A stretch of 64,000 nucleotides of DNA. Source: Guyanagaster necrorhizus (taxonomy: Eukaryota; Basidiomycota; Agaricomycetes; Agaricales; Physalacriaceae). The position numbers were made by a program, and so were the translations under genes. The notes under the pieces were generated by a model. That model searched no databases. It saw only the letters and a list, made by a program, of their open reading frames with translations, and was not told where the DNA came from. Position 1 is the stretch's first letter; the number at the start of each line of letters is the position of its first letter. The stretch covers positions 24,824 to 88,823 of the forward strand of contig NW_025064956.1 of the NCBI RefSeq assembly GCF_019112545.1, given 5' to 3'. Positions 34,070-45,900 of the stretch are shown here, one piece after another.

Positions 34070-35571
34070 AGGGCTTGGATCATACAGGTACCTAGATGAA
34101 CAGCTATTTCAACGATTCGACAGCATTCTCTATCAGATCATTGCTTATCTCTCTATTCACAAATTCAACAGATCTTACCTTGACAATTATTGGGGGGTTA
34201 GAACATGGTTCCAAAGCGTACTTTGTTTTCTCGACTACATGTTATACCGCTCTATGTTCCCTCATTGAGGAGGTATCTAGCTCATCGCCACTCCGGACAC
34301 TGGGGAGGTCGTCCCAGATTGATACGGAACATCGATATCACAGCTAATCAACGGCATCTCCCATGAGCTCTGGTCTCCTGACATGAAATCTGACCGGGTG
34401 GAGCTTCGTTCCTCATGCAGGAGAGCATCCGCGTGTCAGATACTCGATGCCAACCTCTAATGCCCCGCGAAGAACTATTCTCGGACTCTCCTTCTTTGTC
34501 TGAGTCGGTGAAGACTTTCCAAAGCAGTGACATTGCCATCGATGAGTTGTAGCAACACAGCCTATCTCGTGCATTTCGCAACGGCCGGATGTTTTCGCTG
34601 CATCGTTGACGACATTTCACCCCCGCTGTTTAATCTCATCCAAAGACGCCTCGCATCCCACCAGTGTCAGAGCTCTCTAACAAGGAACCGCGCGAAATAA
34701 CACTGACAACGATCGTCCTCGGGCTTGAAGTGAGCGGGATGCCAGGGATAGGGCTTATCCTTTCGGAAGTGGTGCTGTACAAGGAGAAGTACATGTACTG
34801 ACCAGCACCAGGAAAACGAACCATTTCACCCACAGTAAACAACGATGGTTTAACGTCGGCAAAAGGCGTTACCGATGTCTACCAGGGTCTATGAGAAGTC
34901 ACCATAACCATCACGTCTATGGCTGCCACCTGTAGTAGTGTGAAACTATTACAACTTTCCCCATCTAAGGTTATATGGGGTTATTGCAACCAGACAAACT
35001 AGAGCCGACTGAGCCTGATTCGGGGCCATCCGCCGACTAGGACTCAGTTGAACGAGGCGGCCGCGGCATCATCACAGAATGTAAGTGGTAATTCACTTTA
35101 GCCCACACCATCGTACTATTACTACTAGTCGCTAGTAGACTCTGATCTTATAGTTCGGTAAACTTGAAGGAAAATCCTCAGCCAGCACTGCTGCCAGTGA
35201 TGCTGTTTAACTAGTTAGATCCCTCGTTCTCCTGCTCTGGTCAGGGACAGTTAGTACTTCTTACAGAGCATTGTGAAGTCGCTTTCATGCCCAGAGACTA
35301 GGACTTTCCATCGTCATTGCTCTCTAAATCTTACGATGCCTTCCGACACTGTGCAGAAAAATTGGCCGCCGGGTTTGTCATGATATGGACAAGGAGTTAG
35401 TTATAAAATGTTTTACAAGTCCATCAACTACCACTACCGAACTCGTGGCATGCAGAAAGATGCTGACCATAACACACTACGGGCCATCCCTAGAATCAAG
35501 AAATACATTGTGAGGTAGCATGGCTACTACCATCCCAATTTCTCCTTCGTCCATGCCCAGGACCTGCCATT
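34070..35571. other. No confident gene
   Basis: Short open stretches only (up to 90 codons at 34,348-34,620, minus). Nothing was recognised. Confidence 0.4.
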
Positions 35572-36466
35572 CTAGTCGATGTTGTCACACAACCTCTCGC
35601 CGCGGTCCAATCCATTTATCTTCACCATGTCCTCTTCATCGAGAGTGGGAAACTGAAAGAACAAGGTCGATCAAAAGCCAAAGAGAACTGCAACTACTAA
35701 CATTGATAATATCCTTCTGCTTCTGCTCGTTGTCGCCCGTCGGTATGGTAGCGATGCCCTTCTTGTGGTAAGCGATGAGATCGGTCTGTAAAAAGTAAGG
35801 ATGTTGCCTGAAATGGAGATTCTTAGAACTGTGGGTACGACAGTCGGGTCAGGACATACACATACTCTATCACGTTCATGGCTGGAGTGGTAGTTGTTGT
35901 TTGGAATAGCTCTTCAAGACTGGGAATCGCCGTTAATATGAACCCATGGGAATATGGAAAGTACATACGTCTTGATGGAAAAGTTGCTGACTCCAATAGC
36001 TTTGACCCTCCTACTAGCATTCGCCGTAGGACTCGTTGAAGGTAGCAGAATCGAGGGTGGCAGCAGAGCCATCCAAATCTCGTGGAAAATCCATTCAGTG
36101 ACATGGTCCTGCCGGTTGAAACTAGTCTAAGAGTCAGTGGACGTTGAAGAGAAGATAACGACATGGCGTACGGGGAGTTTGGTTGTGCCGAAAAAAATCC
36201 TCGTGGGGAATACCAGGCTCTCTCATTGCCTCGCCGATGGCCTTTTCTGTACCTGAAATCCCCATTCAATGCACATACCAAGGAGGAAACATTGACGCAG
36301 ACCATATATCAATGCTGTATCGATGTGTATATACCCTGCCTTCAATAACGTTCAGTTCACGAAACAGAAAAGCCCGGCGACCTCACCTGAATCGCTGCCA
36401 ATATCCAATCCTTCCATGGATCACATGCCTCGGACCTCCACCAATACCTAGATATATGAGCGACAT
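35572..36466 (-). pseudogene. Aldo/keto reductase pseudogene
   Basis: Exon order on the minus strand: a short first exon from ATG 36,466 (MSLIYLGIGGG); GYIHIDTALIYG near 36,320, with the AKR family's catalytic Asp and Tyr; TEKAIGEAMREPGIPHEDF after a 50-bp intron; RVKAIGVSNFSIK near 35,990; TLEELFQ and PAMNVIE; QHPYFLQTDLIAYHKKGIA near 35,800; and FPTLDEEDMVKINGLDRGER to the TAG at 35,572. Introns are short with GT...AG ends. The region that should hold FFxTTKLP is shifted by a run of seven T (36,191-36,197 on the plus strand, as A), and the strand with the catalytic Lys/His (LxHWP) is missing. AKRs reduce aldehydes and ketones with NADPH. The breaks argue for a pseudogene rather than poor modelling. 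Confidence 0.75.
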
Positions 36467-36717
36467 TTTGGTGTATGCGGGTTTACTGACCTATGATGTG
36501 TATCTTCGTATCATTTTGAGCTCGACGAGGGGAATTGGAGGCATCGAAGCGACTGAGGATTCTCTATCGCCTGAGGAGGACGCTTTCTATGTGTGGGTTC
36601 CGAGTCGTTCACAGGATCATGGTCTTTCGTAGCAGAAAACGTCTAGAGGACACAAATAGAGCAGATTAATATCACGGGTCGAGATACAGATGACACAGGA
36701 TAATTCCGTCAATCTGG

Positions 36718-37025
36718 TTGATAATGGCCACACATCTTCGAGCGGAGGTTGAATTGAACTCGGCCGAATGCGCAGGGTCTGAGGTCCACGAGCACAATGC
36801 AATGGCCGCGAGCAAGCAAGCCATCAAGGAAGCCGAGGAGAAAGGAATTGACGCCTCTTTTGCTGCAAAGTACTGCACCTCTAAGGTTCTGGCAGAGAAA
36901 GGTTAATACTGATCCTCATACTCGATTTCCACAATGCTTATCCGGTGGATACAGCTGCTTCGGATTTGATTAATAAGTGCAAAGCCACATTACCTTAGGA
37001 CTTCACGGTTATAAACCCGCAGAAT
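36718..37025 (+). pseudogene. Short-chain reductase remnant, GRE2/dihydroflavonol reductase type
   Basis: Exon 1 ends in KYCTSKVLAEK, the catalytic Y-x3-K block with the LAEK tail typical of extended SDRs. A 53-bp intron (36,902-36,954) joins in phase to AASDLINKCKATLP, a TAG at 36,996, then DFTVINPQN, matching the conserved L/FTVINP strand. The Rossmann N-terminus (GxxGxxG) is absent because the aldo/keto reductase remnant lies upstream on the other strand. Family members reduce carbonyls with NADPH. Confidence 0.65.
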
Positions 37026-37716
37026 GTAAGTTCCTGCCCCAGCATAATAATTAAATCTCATCTCTTCGACCCCTCCTCTTCGGTCCATGGTGTGAGCTAC
37101 TCTTCCTATCATCCCCACGAAGCCACATTTGTACCGTTACCAAAGATTCTTTCGGTTTATCATAAGGAATCAGAAGAACTCAAATTAATCTTTCTCTTGA
37201 GAGAAACATACGAACCATATGCCCCGCTCCACCAACAGCAGCAAAGGTCAACTCCTTCGCACTCTGCATCTTCCCAGCAGGCTTCTCATCGACATACTAC
37301 TCTCTCAATTCATCCTTCGCAAATTTCCTCTGCCCACTCCACTTCGTCACCGCTCGTTCCCAACCCGGTTGCACTTGCGATATCATCCTCATTTTTGCAG
37401 GAGCGGTGGCGGTCTAGAGTCAAGGCTGTAGACCAAAAATAGCCATAGACTTCTTTCTCCCGGACTGGCCCTTTGGAATTTTCAACCTTCCATTTTACTA
37501 CATCGAACTGTACGATAATATATTTAAAATGTTAACCAGGCGATTCATTTCGCATGCGGGGAGAGCTCCATCCGAATCATTGGTATTCAACAGCAGAAGA
37601 TCAAGCGTAGATGATACAATATCGTTCTAGGGATGTGTGATATTTACAGCACTATACACAAGGAAATAAACGGGGGTATTGAAGAGCTACCAAGCTACGA
37701 CAACGAGTTCAGTCCG
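37026..37716. other. No confident gene
   Basis: A 116-codon plus stretch (37,092-37,442) rich in Ser/His was not recognised; it could be the damaged tail of the reductase remnant or chance. Confidence 0.35.
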
Positions 37717-38094
37717 TCATTGAGACGTTGCTATCAGCATTGGGGACCAATTTAGGAAGACTAATGAAAGAGGTGACAAACGATTCGCAACTATTTTTGC
37801 TAAAATCCGGAGGAGACGACGGTAGAGAATCCAGAATTTTCCAGGCATCTCCGACACATTAGGTATATAGCGAGCAACTGTGGCATAGGCAACAGGGAAA
37901 TGCTTTTCAATACATTCATCGTTCCATTCCGCATAGATAAATTCGTCGACCGAAGGGTCGGATGACATTTCCATCATTCGATCCGTAAAATCTGCAGGTG
38001 TGGCTAGGTCTGTTTTATCCTTCTCATTATCCTGTACATCGCTACGAGAGTGGTCAGACTTCCAATGTTCAGCATATTTATGTGTGAGGTAACC
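37717..38094 (-). CDS. Hypothetical exon
   Basis: The stretch is open from a possible acceptor (atatag) at 38,095 and reads YLTHKYAEHWKSD, a charged linker, then VDEFIYAEWNDECIEKHFPV and AYATVARYIPNV. Composition looks protein-like. The family was not recognised and no other exon was identified. Confidence 0.3.
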   Translation of the reverse strand, partial: GYLTHKYAEHWKSDHSRSDVQDNEKDKTDLATPADFTDRMMEMSSDPSVDEFIYAEWNDECIEKHFPVAYATVARYIPNVSEMPGKFWILYRRLLRILAKIVANRLSPLSLVFLNWSPMLIATSQ

Positions 38095-40140
38095 CTATAT
38101 TTAGCTTGGAAAAGGACGGGCTGAAGCGATAGGATCTAGATGGAAAACATCCACGGTACGTCCTCAAAGCGAAGAAAATCTAACCTAAAAATGCGTCGCC
38201 TCGATAAAGCAGACACCGCAACATATTCAACATCGTATTTATATGAAAATACGCTATAATAACCACACATCAGTGGGCGTTCAAGCCGGTTAGATGAAAT
38301 AGCACACCGAGGAGCGGCCTCAGTCATCTCAGACCGGTTGTTTGCGTTCTCCTTGACGCATGCACCACGTTCATGGGTTGAAAGTAAAACGCTAAAAGTT
38401 ACTTCCAGCTCGATGTACACCTAAGACGAAGCCCGAGTGTAAGTCAACCTTGGCTATATTTTTACTATAGAAACAAAGACTCACTGCTCCATCCATTTCT
38501 CCTCCTGTTTCCTGAAAGGTTTCAGTGGCAGTGGTGCATGATCTATACCAGTACAGTACATACAAGTTCAAAATGAGTCCAAAAATGGTATTTATATGGA
38601 TGCTATTAGGGTAGATCCTGCCAGTGTCACCACTCGGAACCAAATGCTACCGTGTCATTGCCATGCTTGATGTTACCCTCAAAGCTCTGCTTCGAATTAA
38701 CCTCTTGCCTTGTTACGATCTAGTGTTGGAGCGGAAGAGATGCAGAAAGACGTTTCTGTTGGACTAGCAGAGACGAAGTTGAGATGGAAAACAAAAGGGA
38801 AACCCACAAGGATCAACAGATGCATACATCACTTCCAATGCCCATGCTGGACCTTCCCAGAGAGGTTACCTCATCGCAGTCCCATTTCCCATACAACGTT
38901 TCCTCATCGACGCTGAGAAACCCCACAGGAAACGTGTTTAGGTTGCATCGTGTTTTTAGCATGCTAGACACAATTTAATCATAGAAATATCTGACTATCC
39001 TCTTCCAGACCATATCCCCTCCATGTTCTATGCCATATGCAGATGCCCAGAGGTGGAATTCATATTTTCCACCTATTCCAACATGGTCCCATGTCTCATA
39101 CTCGCGCCACTTAAGTGGATAAATGCTGAGAGCCTAACAAATTCAATTATACCTGTCAATACCTTAAGGATAATGCCACGTTCATCATATTATAGTTCCC
39201 ACTCCTTGTACCACTTCAGCACATGCTTGTCTGCCATGAGATTTGATAAAGGGCAGAGGTCGAGGACGCAGACGAAGACACTTTATAGTAATAGAAAACA
39301 AGGGCACTCTGGTTTACCGGCTATTGTGTACCTATATTCCTACAGGTCGGCATTTTTTGCACTGGGCGTTCGATTCTTGGTGAAACAAAAACCTTCGATA
39401 GATTTTTTTTTGGGGGGACAGCGATTCATGAGGATCTGATGGGCATGTAACTACAAGTGAGAATGACAATCCAAGCCCAACTCCTATCATAATTGTTGAA
39501 CATATGAATACCAGCGACGAAAAGGGTCGACGGTATACAGGAAAGGAAAATTGAGCACCTACGTTATACAAGGGTGCTATTCCATCCTCAGCATGACACC
39601 GCAAGGTCATTTCAGCAATATCAGAACATGTGTATCCTGCATGGCAAGGACGAGTCTTATCAGTACACCGTGGTCCGTGGCTTATCACTCCATTTCATCT
39701 CAAAACCTGATTCGCGCCACAAAGTTTAACTCATGTGGGACAAACCGAAGACGAAAATGGGCAGATTGTGTGGGTAGGAAAATGGATTCTCACTGATGGT
39801 ATGAAATTCCTTTGCTGCGCGTCTTGCTTAAATACTTCCTCACCGCCTAGATGTGTGAACCGTAATATCAAAATTGAACTAAAGATAGATATCTGGCGGC
39901 GGTGGAGAGAGAAATGATTTAGTACTAGGGAATAAGACCGTCAAGAATCAAGATGCGCGGGGAAAGGAAGGAGCATGATACAGACCGAGTACAAAGAGGA
40001 AATTTATCAATTAGCGAGAAGAGGATGATGTTCCGACTGTACCTCTCCAGCTCGGTTTTTGGCGCGTGAACAGTTGCTTCATTTCCGGGTGTTGGTGAAA
40101 GATTTAATCAAGGCCGATTTGTTGACGTAGCACTTGAACA
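38095..40140. other. No confident gene
   Basis: A 138-codon plus stretch (39,023-39,439) and a 118-codon minus stretch (39,332-39,688) overlap each other and were not recognised. Confidence 0.4.
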
Positions 40141-40215
40141 AATAGTTAGAGTGTCACATTCACAATTCATTCCTGAAACTTTTTCGACGCCCACGAGTTC
40201 GATTCTCGCCATTAT
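40141..40215 (+). ncRNA. tRNA-like relic, possible SINE head (copy 1)
   Basis: An A-box-like TAGTTAGAGTGTCACAT is followed about 40 bp later by a B-box-like GAGTTCGATTCTC. The same layout recurs at 40,755-40,830. No cloverleaf with paired acceptor was found, so it is not a working tRNA. Confidence 0.35.
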
Positions 40216-40754
40216 CTTATCGAGTGACAGGAAGTCAATGAAGGAGTAGGTACTGGTGCACCATCAGCCTGAGGCAACACTGCAGCTGGAGTACAAAGAA
40301 GAGTATATTGGAGGTTCAAAAAACACGCTAGTACATACCTCTTCGACAACTTTCCTCACTAGATAGATGTGGCACTTTAGCTCAGTTGCGACTGCCAGGT
40401 ATATGCTAGACAGAAGGAGGTTTTTTTTCCCCAGTTCAATCCCCCTTATCAAAGGTAAGTACCAATTCCCAATATTTGTTGTGAGGGTTCCGTATCTTAG
40501 GCTTCAACATTGCATGAAGAACTAAAACCGAAAATTCGTTCCGTCGATGTAGATGAATGATGGGAAGAACATAAAGTTCTTACACCCTTAAGTGTGACTT
40601 CTGTTAGCTTTTTTGATAATGGTGGGATGTGAGCAACAGTACAAGGATTAGTGAAAACAGTGTGCTTCAACTCTATTTCCATGGGCAGGCAGGTCCATCA
40701 ATGAAGGCGTTGCTGATAGCCAGGTTATCAAAGAAGTTCAACGTAGGACTGCAG

Positions 40755-40835
40755 TGTAGTGGCTAGAGTGTTACATGGACCATATAATTCATCGCCTTTT
40801 TTCCCCCGCAAGTTCGATTCTCAGCAACCTCTAAC
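40755..40835 (+). ncRNA. tRNA-like relic, possible SINE head (copy 2)
   Basis: GTAGTGGCTAGAGTGTTACAT then, about 40 bp on, CAAGTTCGATTCTC. Aligned with copy 1 it shares both boxes and a pyrimidine-rich spacer. A further relic on the minus strand at about 40,920-40,975 contains GCAGGGGTTCAAT. Confidence 0.38.
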
Positions 40836-41551
40836 ATGTGCCTGTTGAAAAGCAAAGAGAGATGAGTGACGCCGGAATCTCAGGGAAAAAAAGATCTACT
40901 GATCCTTTCATTCATGCACCGAAGGATAATTGAACCCCTGCTGAGACACGGCGCCGTTGCACCATCGGCATGATAACGAAAGCTTGTACAATGTAAGCAA
41001 TAGCTACGACTTGAGCATGTACATTCTGGTCCCAAAAATCCATCCGCTAAACCATGCTAGTCTTAAATATGAGTTCGGCTATCACCCGATGAGCCCGACT
41101 GCCCAGACTCCAAAGTCCCCGGTTGGTTAGAAAGTTCCTTACTAGTGCCGTTGAATACTCTTATTCTGACTCGTATATCTCATGCATGACTTACCCTCAC
41201 CAACATAAATACAAACAGGGCCGGCCTGGACCAGATTCCTTTTCCAGGGAAGAACGTTATTGATATGAAGGCACTCTGATCCTGACTGGCCACCGAAACA
41301 TGTGAGCCAAAAGACATAATCAGAGATCATCTATGGTAGTGTGATATTCATTTGCGGAAAACACACCCCCATAGAAAGGAAGGTATTTCTCCGTCTACCC
41401 AACTCATTTCAGTGAGTGATGGCATGTGACATTTAGTTCTCAGTGCTGGGATAAGAGTCAACGGATTTTTTGAGAATGGAAAGACAGAATGGATTACATA
41501 AACACAAGCGTTCAAGTTGACTGTGTATGATCTAATGGCTGATGATCGAAT
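40836..41551. other. No confident gene
   Basis: Apart from the minus-strand tRNA-like relic near 40,920-40,975, nothing was recognised. Confidence 0.4.
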
Positions 41552-42965
41552 TCAGGGAGAAGGTGGTGTCGGGGAGACTGTTGAAGGAATTCGAGTATCT
41601 GTAGTACAGTTATTTGCTGCAAAAATTACAGTGCAAGTCATCCTTTCAACCGCGAGGAGGAAGAGGTGTTCCTGGATATATACGAGTCCGGAAAGCATAC
41701 ACCAAATATTGATCTGGGCTTTGACTCGTCTTGGTGTATCTCCAAGAAGAAGTAGAAGAATGCCCTGATTGGGGAGATTAATCATAAAGATAAAAGAATA
41801 GTGAGATACGACTTCAGGAAACCCCCCATGCGTAAGATTCAAGTCCGTGATAACTAACTCTCGTCCGACATGGAGACAAGCCGGTCGGACCAGAGCATAT
41901 ACTTCTCGCGATGGAGGCCTGATAAAATTAGGCACTGAGCGGATTCCTTTGCTTGATCCGTTTTTCATTTTGAGAGGAGAATAAGGAAAAAAATACGAGA
42001 GGGGTACAAGGATCCTTCCATCACAACAATTGTCAGCTATGTATAATTGCCAACTTCCGAGGATGGCATCTGTGGAAAGCACGGGATAGTGGAAAAGTCA
42101 TCTGGGAGCATGATTCGGATTTTTGTTCGTGAGGGAACCAATACTCGATATCCAGACACCTCAGATAGGGTGTCTGCGGGACACTACATAGGACTCGAAG
42201 TCGAGAGGTGCGAACCAAGAGAAGGAATCGGACCTATTCTAGGTCAAGAAGTGTTTTCTTTCGTGTATGCATTTTCTTTGTTCTGCAGAAAAACAGTCAA
42301 TGTGAGAGAAGAAGGGGAGAAATGATAATGGTCCAGACAGAGACGAGGGGTGGTGTACTTGGTCCTTGGTATTGATGGGAGGGGGATGAGAAGAGCTGGT
42401 TGGGAAAGCAAGATAGGGTAAGCTTTAATGTAGCCAGTCTGCGAGAAAGAAAGGAGAGGATCTGACAGTGATGAGGGTGCGGTGTAAGTCAAATTGACTG
42501 TGCATAATCAAACGGACTTTCAGCCTGATGATAGCACGTACCTTAGTCTGAGAAGAAGTCTCGCAGATGAGACCAGCGGAATAACGGCAACAGGCAGTGT
42601 TCCTGGATAAATACAACGCATAGAGATTATGGACCGCGTGGGGTAGGATAGAAACTGCCCTGATCGAGGGGGTAATAGATCGTTTCACAAAATACTGAGA
42701 TGAGTGCCACGAACGAGATATACGCGATAGGACTAATGCTCGTAACACGTATCAAATGCTCCCCGAGAAACTACGTCAGTCGCACAGTATAGAGCATAAA
42801 CAGTTCGACGGTAATAGAGCGTATGGGAGGATTCTTATCAATACACGAAGTGCTCCTAACATGTGGATCTGTCCCACAAGGGTATAAACAACGAAGGAGG
42901 AGATGATAACTCACGTAGAAAACGGTTCTTCCAGAAGTATTCGGATGGTATCTGTTTAGAAGCAT
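41552..42965 (-). pseudogene. Two decayed fragments resembling a DUF6533-type membrane protein
   Basis: The plus-strand blocks at 41,512-41,790 and 42,478-42,690 are diverged copies of each other (shared GTGTTCCTGGATA and TGCCCTGAT, and CAAGTTGACTGTGTATGATC versus CAAATTGACTGTGCATAATC). On the minus strand the second gives NLYALYLSRNTACC, like the I/LLRVYALYxRN segment of DUF6533 proteins. Higher up, LLNRYHPNT (near 42,960) fits the LFLxNRY block. Frames are broken. The assignment is tentative. Confidence 0.33.
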
Positions 42966-45900
42966 TGATTATTGAGGATTCTCTTGATTAGAGAGCATGG
43001 GTGTAATTAACAAGCTCGTGCATCAACTCGAACGAATGCAAAGAGAGTCCTTTAGTAAGGAGACACTGCATTTGCCATTATGCCCCACAGTAATGCAACA
43101 CTGTACTTATCCATCGGCACTTACATTGGAGATCGAAACTATATATATATTTGCCAACTTGCGTTGTTTACTTCAAGGAAATACCATCTATTTCAATACA
43201 ACTAGTTAAGCATTGCATGTCTTTTTTTGCTCAGGATTGAACAAATTGACCCTCTTGACCTAGCTGGATTTGTGCTGAATGATCACTGAGACCTTGAGAA
43301 CGAGGCCAAAATGAGAAGTCCGGCAGACTGTGCGACTGGCTATACCAAAGTCAACCAAAAGTCTCCGTTCTTGTCAGCACTGGTTTATCTTACAATTATG
43401 TCTAAATACTGAAATACTTAGAGAGCTCATATAGAATCTGACTCATATTCGATGGAGCCGGCCAGGAACCTTCGTTTAGCATGGGGCACATGGAATAACA
43501 TCATGCGCTTAGTGGAGGTGACACCGGCGTAACAATCACTCCCTACTTCAGCCACGATGAGCTGTCTGCGTACCACAAGCTCTGCCACTGTTCAGTGGCA
43601 GGATCCTGAACCAGACAAAACAGATTCTCATGACGGCTCTTCCTTCACTAAGTGTGTTATCGCCAACTTGCACTCTTTGTAGAATCGACAAGCTCAGTCG
43701 CTTGCCGCCGTAAACCTACGGGGATGCGTGGTTACTCGGGCGAGCAGCGAGATGACTTGTGTCGAGTTATCCCACATCATTGCAAAGTCCAACAGTCAGA
43801 CCACTGTAAGTCGCCTATTTTATGCAAAGTTTTCTCCTCCTCTGAAAAGCGCATTCTTAGTTCGACAAACTCGAATATGTGTAGAACAAACCGCGCTTTG
43901 CCGGAAACTTGGACTCACCGAAGAACGTGCAGACAGGTATGTTCTTATTACTATGGCTTTTGCTTTCACCAAGTGCACTCATTCTTCTTTCTAGTGACGG
44001 AGCCCGTACACATGTCGTTCGATGAGCCTTTTGAACATAACAGTGGAGACAGCTGGTTCTGGCTTCTTCAACATAGGCGACTTCTTGACAAGCTCTTTGG
44101 GATCTATGTCCATAACGTAGGATCTCCACTGAAGAATGTTTGTTATGATCCCATCATAGTATATCTGACCACTTTCTCCCCTCGGCATTCCATCTCATAA
44201 AATCCGTTCCAGGTCTATGCTCACCAGAATACACTTTCGTACAAATTAGTGGCTACAGAACCCATGAGGGCGCTGCTGGGACTTCCAAGAGTACTGCGGC
44301 GCCTACTATCGCGCTGATTTTAATGCTATCATCCAGCATGTTTTCCCCTTCCAGGGTCTGAATACGCATTCTCTTCACACCCGCCTTCATTTGTCATCTA
44401 TGACACCGGACGTAAACTCGATGCGCTCTTCGGAGTATTCAGAACTGTGATAGATTACTGGACATTCTTCAGGTGCAGTGAGGATGAGGGTATTGCGATG
44501 CTGTACACCCGCGCGATGTACAGAGCCTGGATGCCCGTCAAACAGAGTCAGGAGTTCATGCAGGTGGATCATCCCCCAGAGCGGGGCGACGTTGGGCTGT
44601 GCACGCACTCTCGTCCTGGGAGGGGTGATGAAGCTCCCCATCTGAGAACACTGAGGCGGTGAAGGACGAGGAGGTTATTATCACTGCCGAGAAAGATGTC
44701 TGACGTGTAGGGATGACCACGAAACTGAACACAACGGACTTGGGAGATGTAGGGACCTCTTCTTGATTTGACTGTAATTATCTACTGTTATAATGTTCTT
44801 GACTGCGTAGCACCACTGCACTGCTTCTTACCTTCTTAGCTTGTTCATTAGGATTGACCACCGTTGGACAACTGAGGACATCTTTAATCAACTGATTTTA
44901 CTTTGACGCCTCGACTGGACGCAGGTTATGTGGTGACCCACTTCATATGTTACAGAATAAGCTGACCTCTCCCTATGCTTCCAAAGCGATAACTACCACT
45001 CTGAGAACATAATGTTCAGACTTCACCCTCCCCTTCATTTCGAGCGTGTCCGGAGCTGCGCACACTGAATTTTTGAGGGATGTTGGACTATGTCCAATCC
45101 GCATGTCTGGAAATTCTGATCTTGCTTCGTGACGAATGTAGAATTGGTCATTCGTCTTACGGTTTGAATTTCATTCTGCACCGGGAACGCCGCCTTTTCG
45201 TCAGTCTCCACTGATGCGAGTGATATAGGCCTGTCATTCCCACCCTTGATTGCTAACCTAGCGAGTGAAGCAAAGGTATTCATGTGTTCCCGTGTGCTTT
45301 CAAAAGGTTCGGTTCCGGAACTGTTCAATATCGAGCAAACTTTCTTTCTGCTTCCTGCTAGTCCGGCACTGCAATTGGAAGCGATAGTGATGCCGAGAAT
45401 TTAATTTCCAGGATCCATCAGGCCGGAGGTTAACATATCATGAGATTTATTTCATGTTCACGCCACAGCCCTTGCTGGTTCATGAAGAAAAGCTCCAGTC
45501 TATGCTCGTAATAGTGGAGGGAAAATGCTCTGAGGCAAATCCGAGGAAGAGTTACTGTCACAGTCACCAACGCATCGATCATATGCGTGGTTGCTCCTAT
45601 GACACTGACTCCTCCCGTGCCCTCGTGAATTTAGAGAACGGCGCTCAGTCACGATCATACTTACAAGCATGTTGATGGTTCGTCGCTGCTTAGTAACTCC
45701 TCGAACCAGTGCTCCAGAATTCGAAAGCATTTGATAGGCTTAAGGAGGCCTTTCTTCCTCAAATCAAAGTGATTCTACGGGGCCTGTGCTGTTGGGGAGG
45801 TACTTTCTTCACTGTTCCTCATTATCTGATCTCAATCAATGCTTTAAGGGTTGCACACAAATGTTAGTGAGTATGTACATAAAGTAAAACAACCCAGAAC

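Noticed and set aside
40755..40835. Functional tRNA gene
   Set aside because: Boxes A and B are present but no paired acceptor stem or anticodon arm could be drawn.
41552..42082. Intact 176-residue minus-strand protein
   Set aside because: Comparison with the diverged copy at 42,478-42,690 shows different frames and indels, so it is more likely a decayed fragment open by chance.
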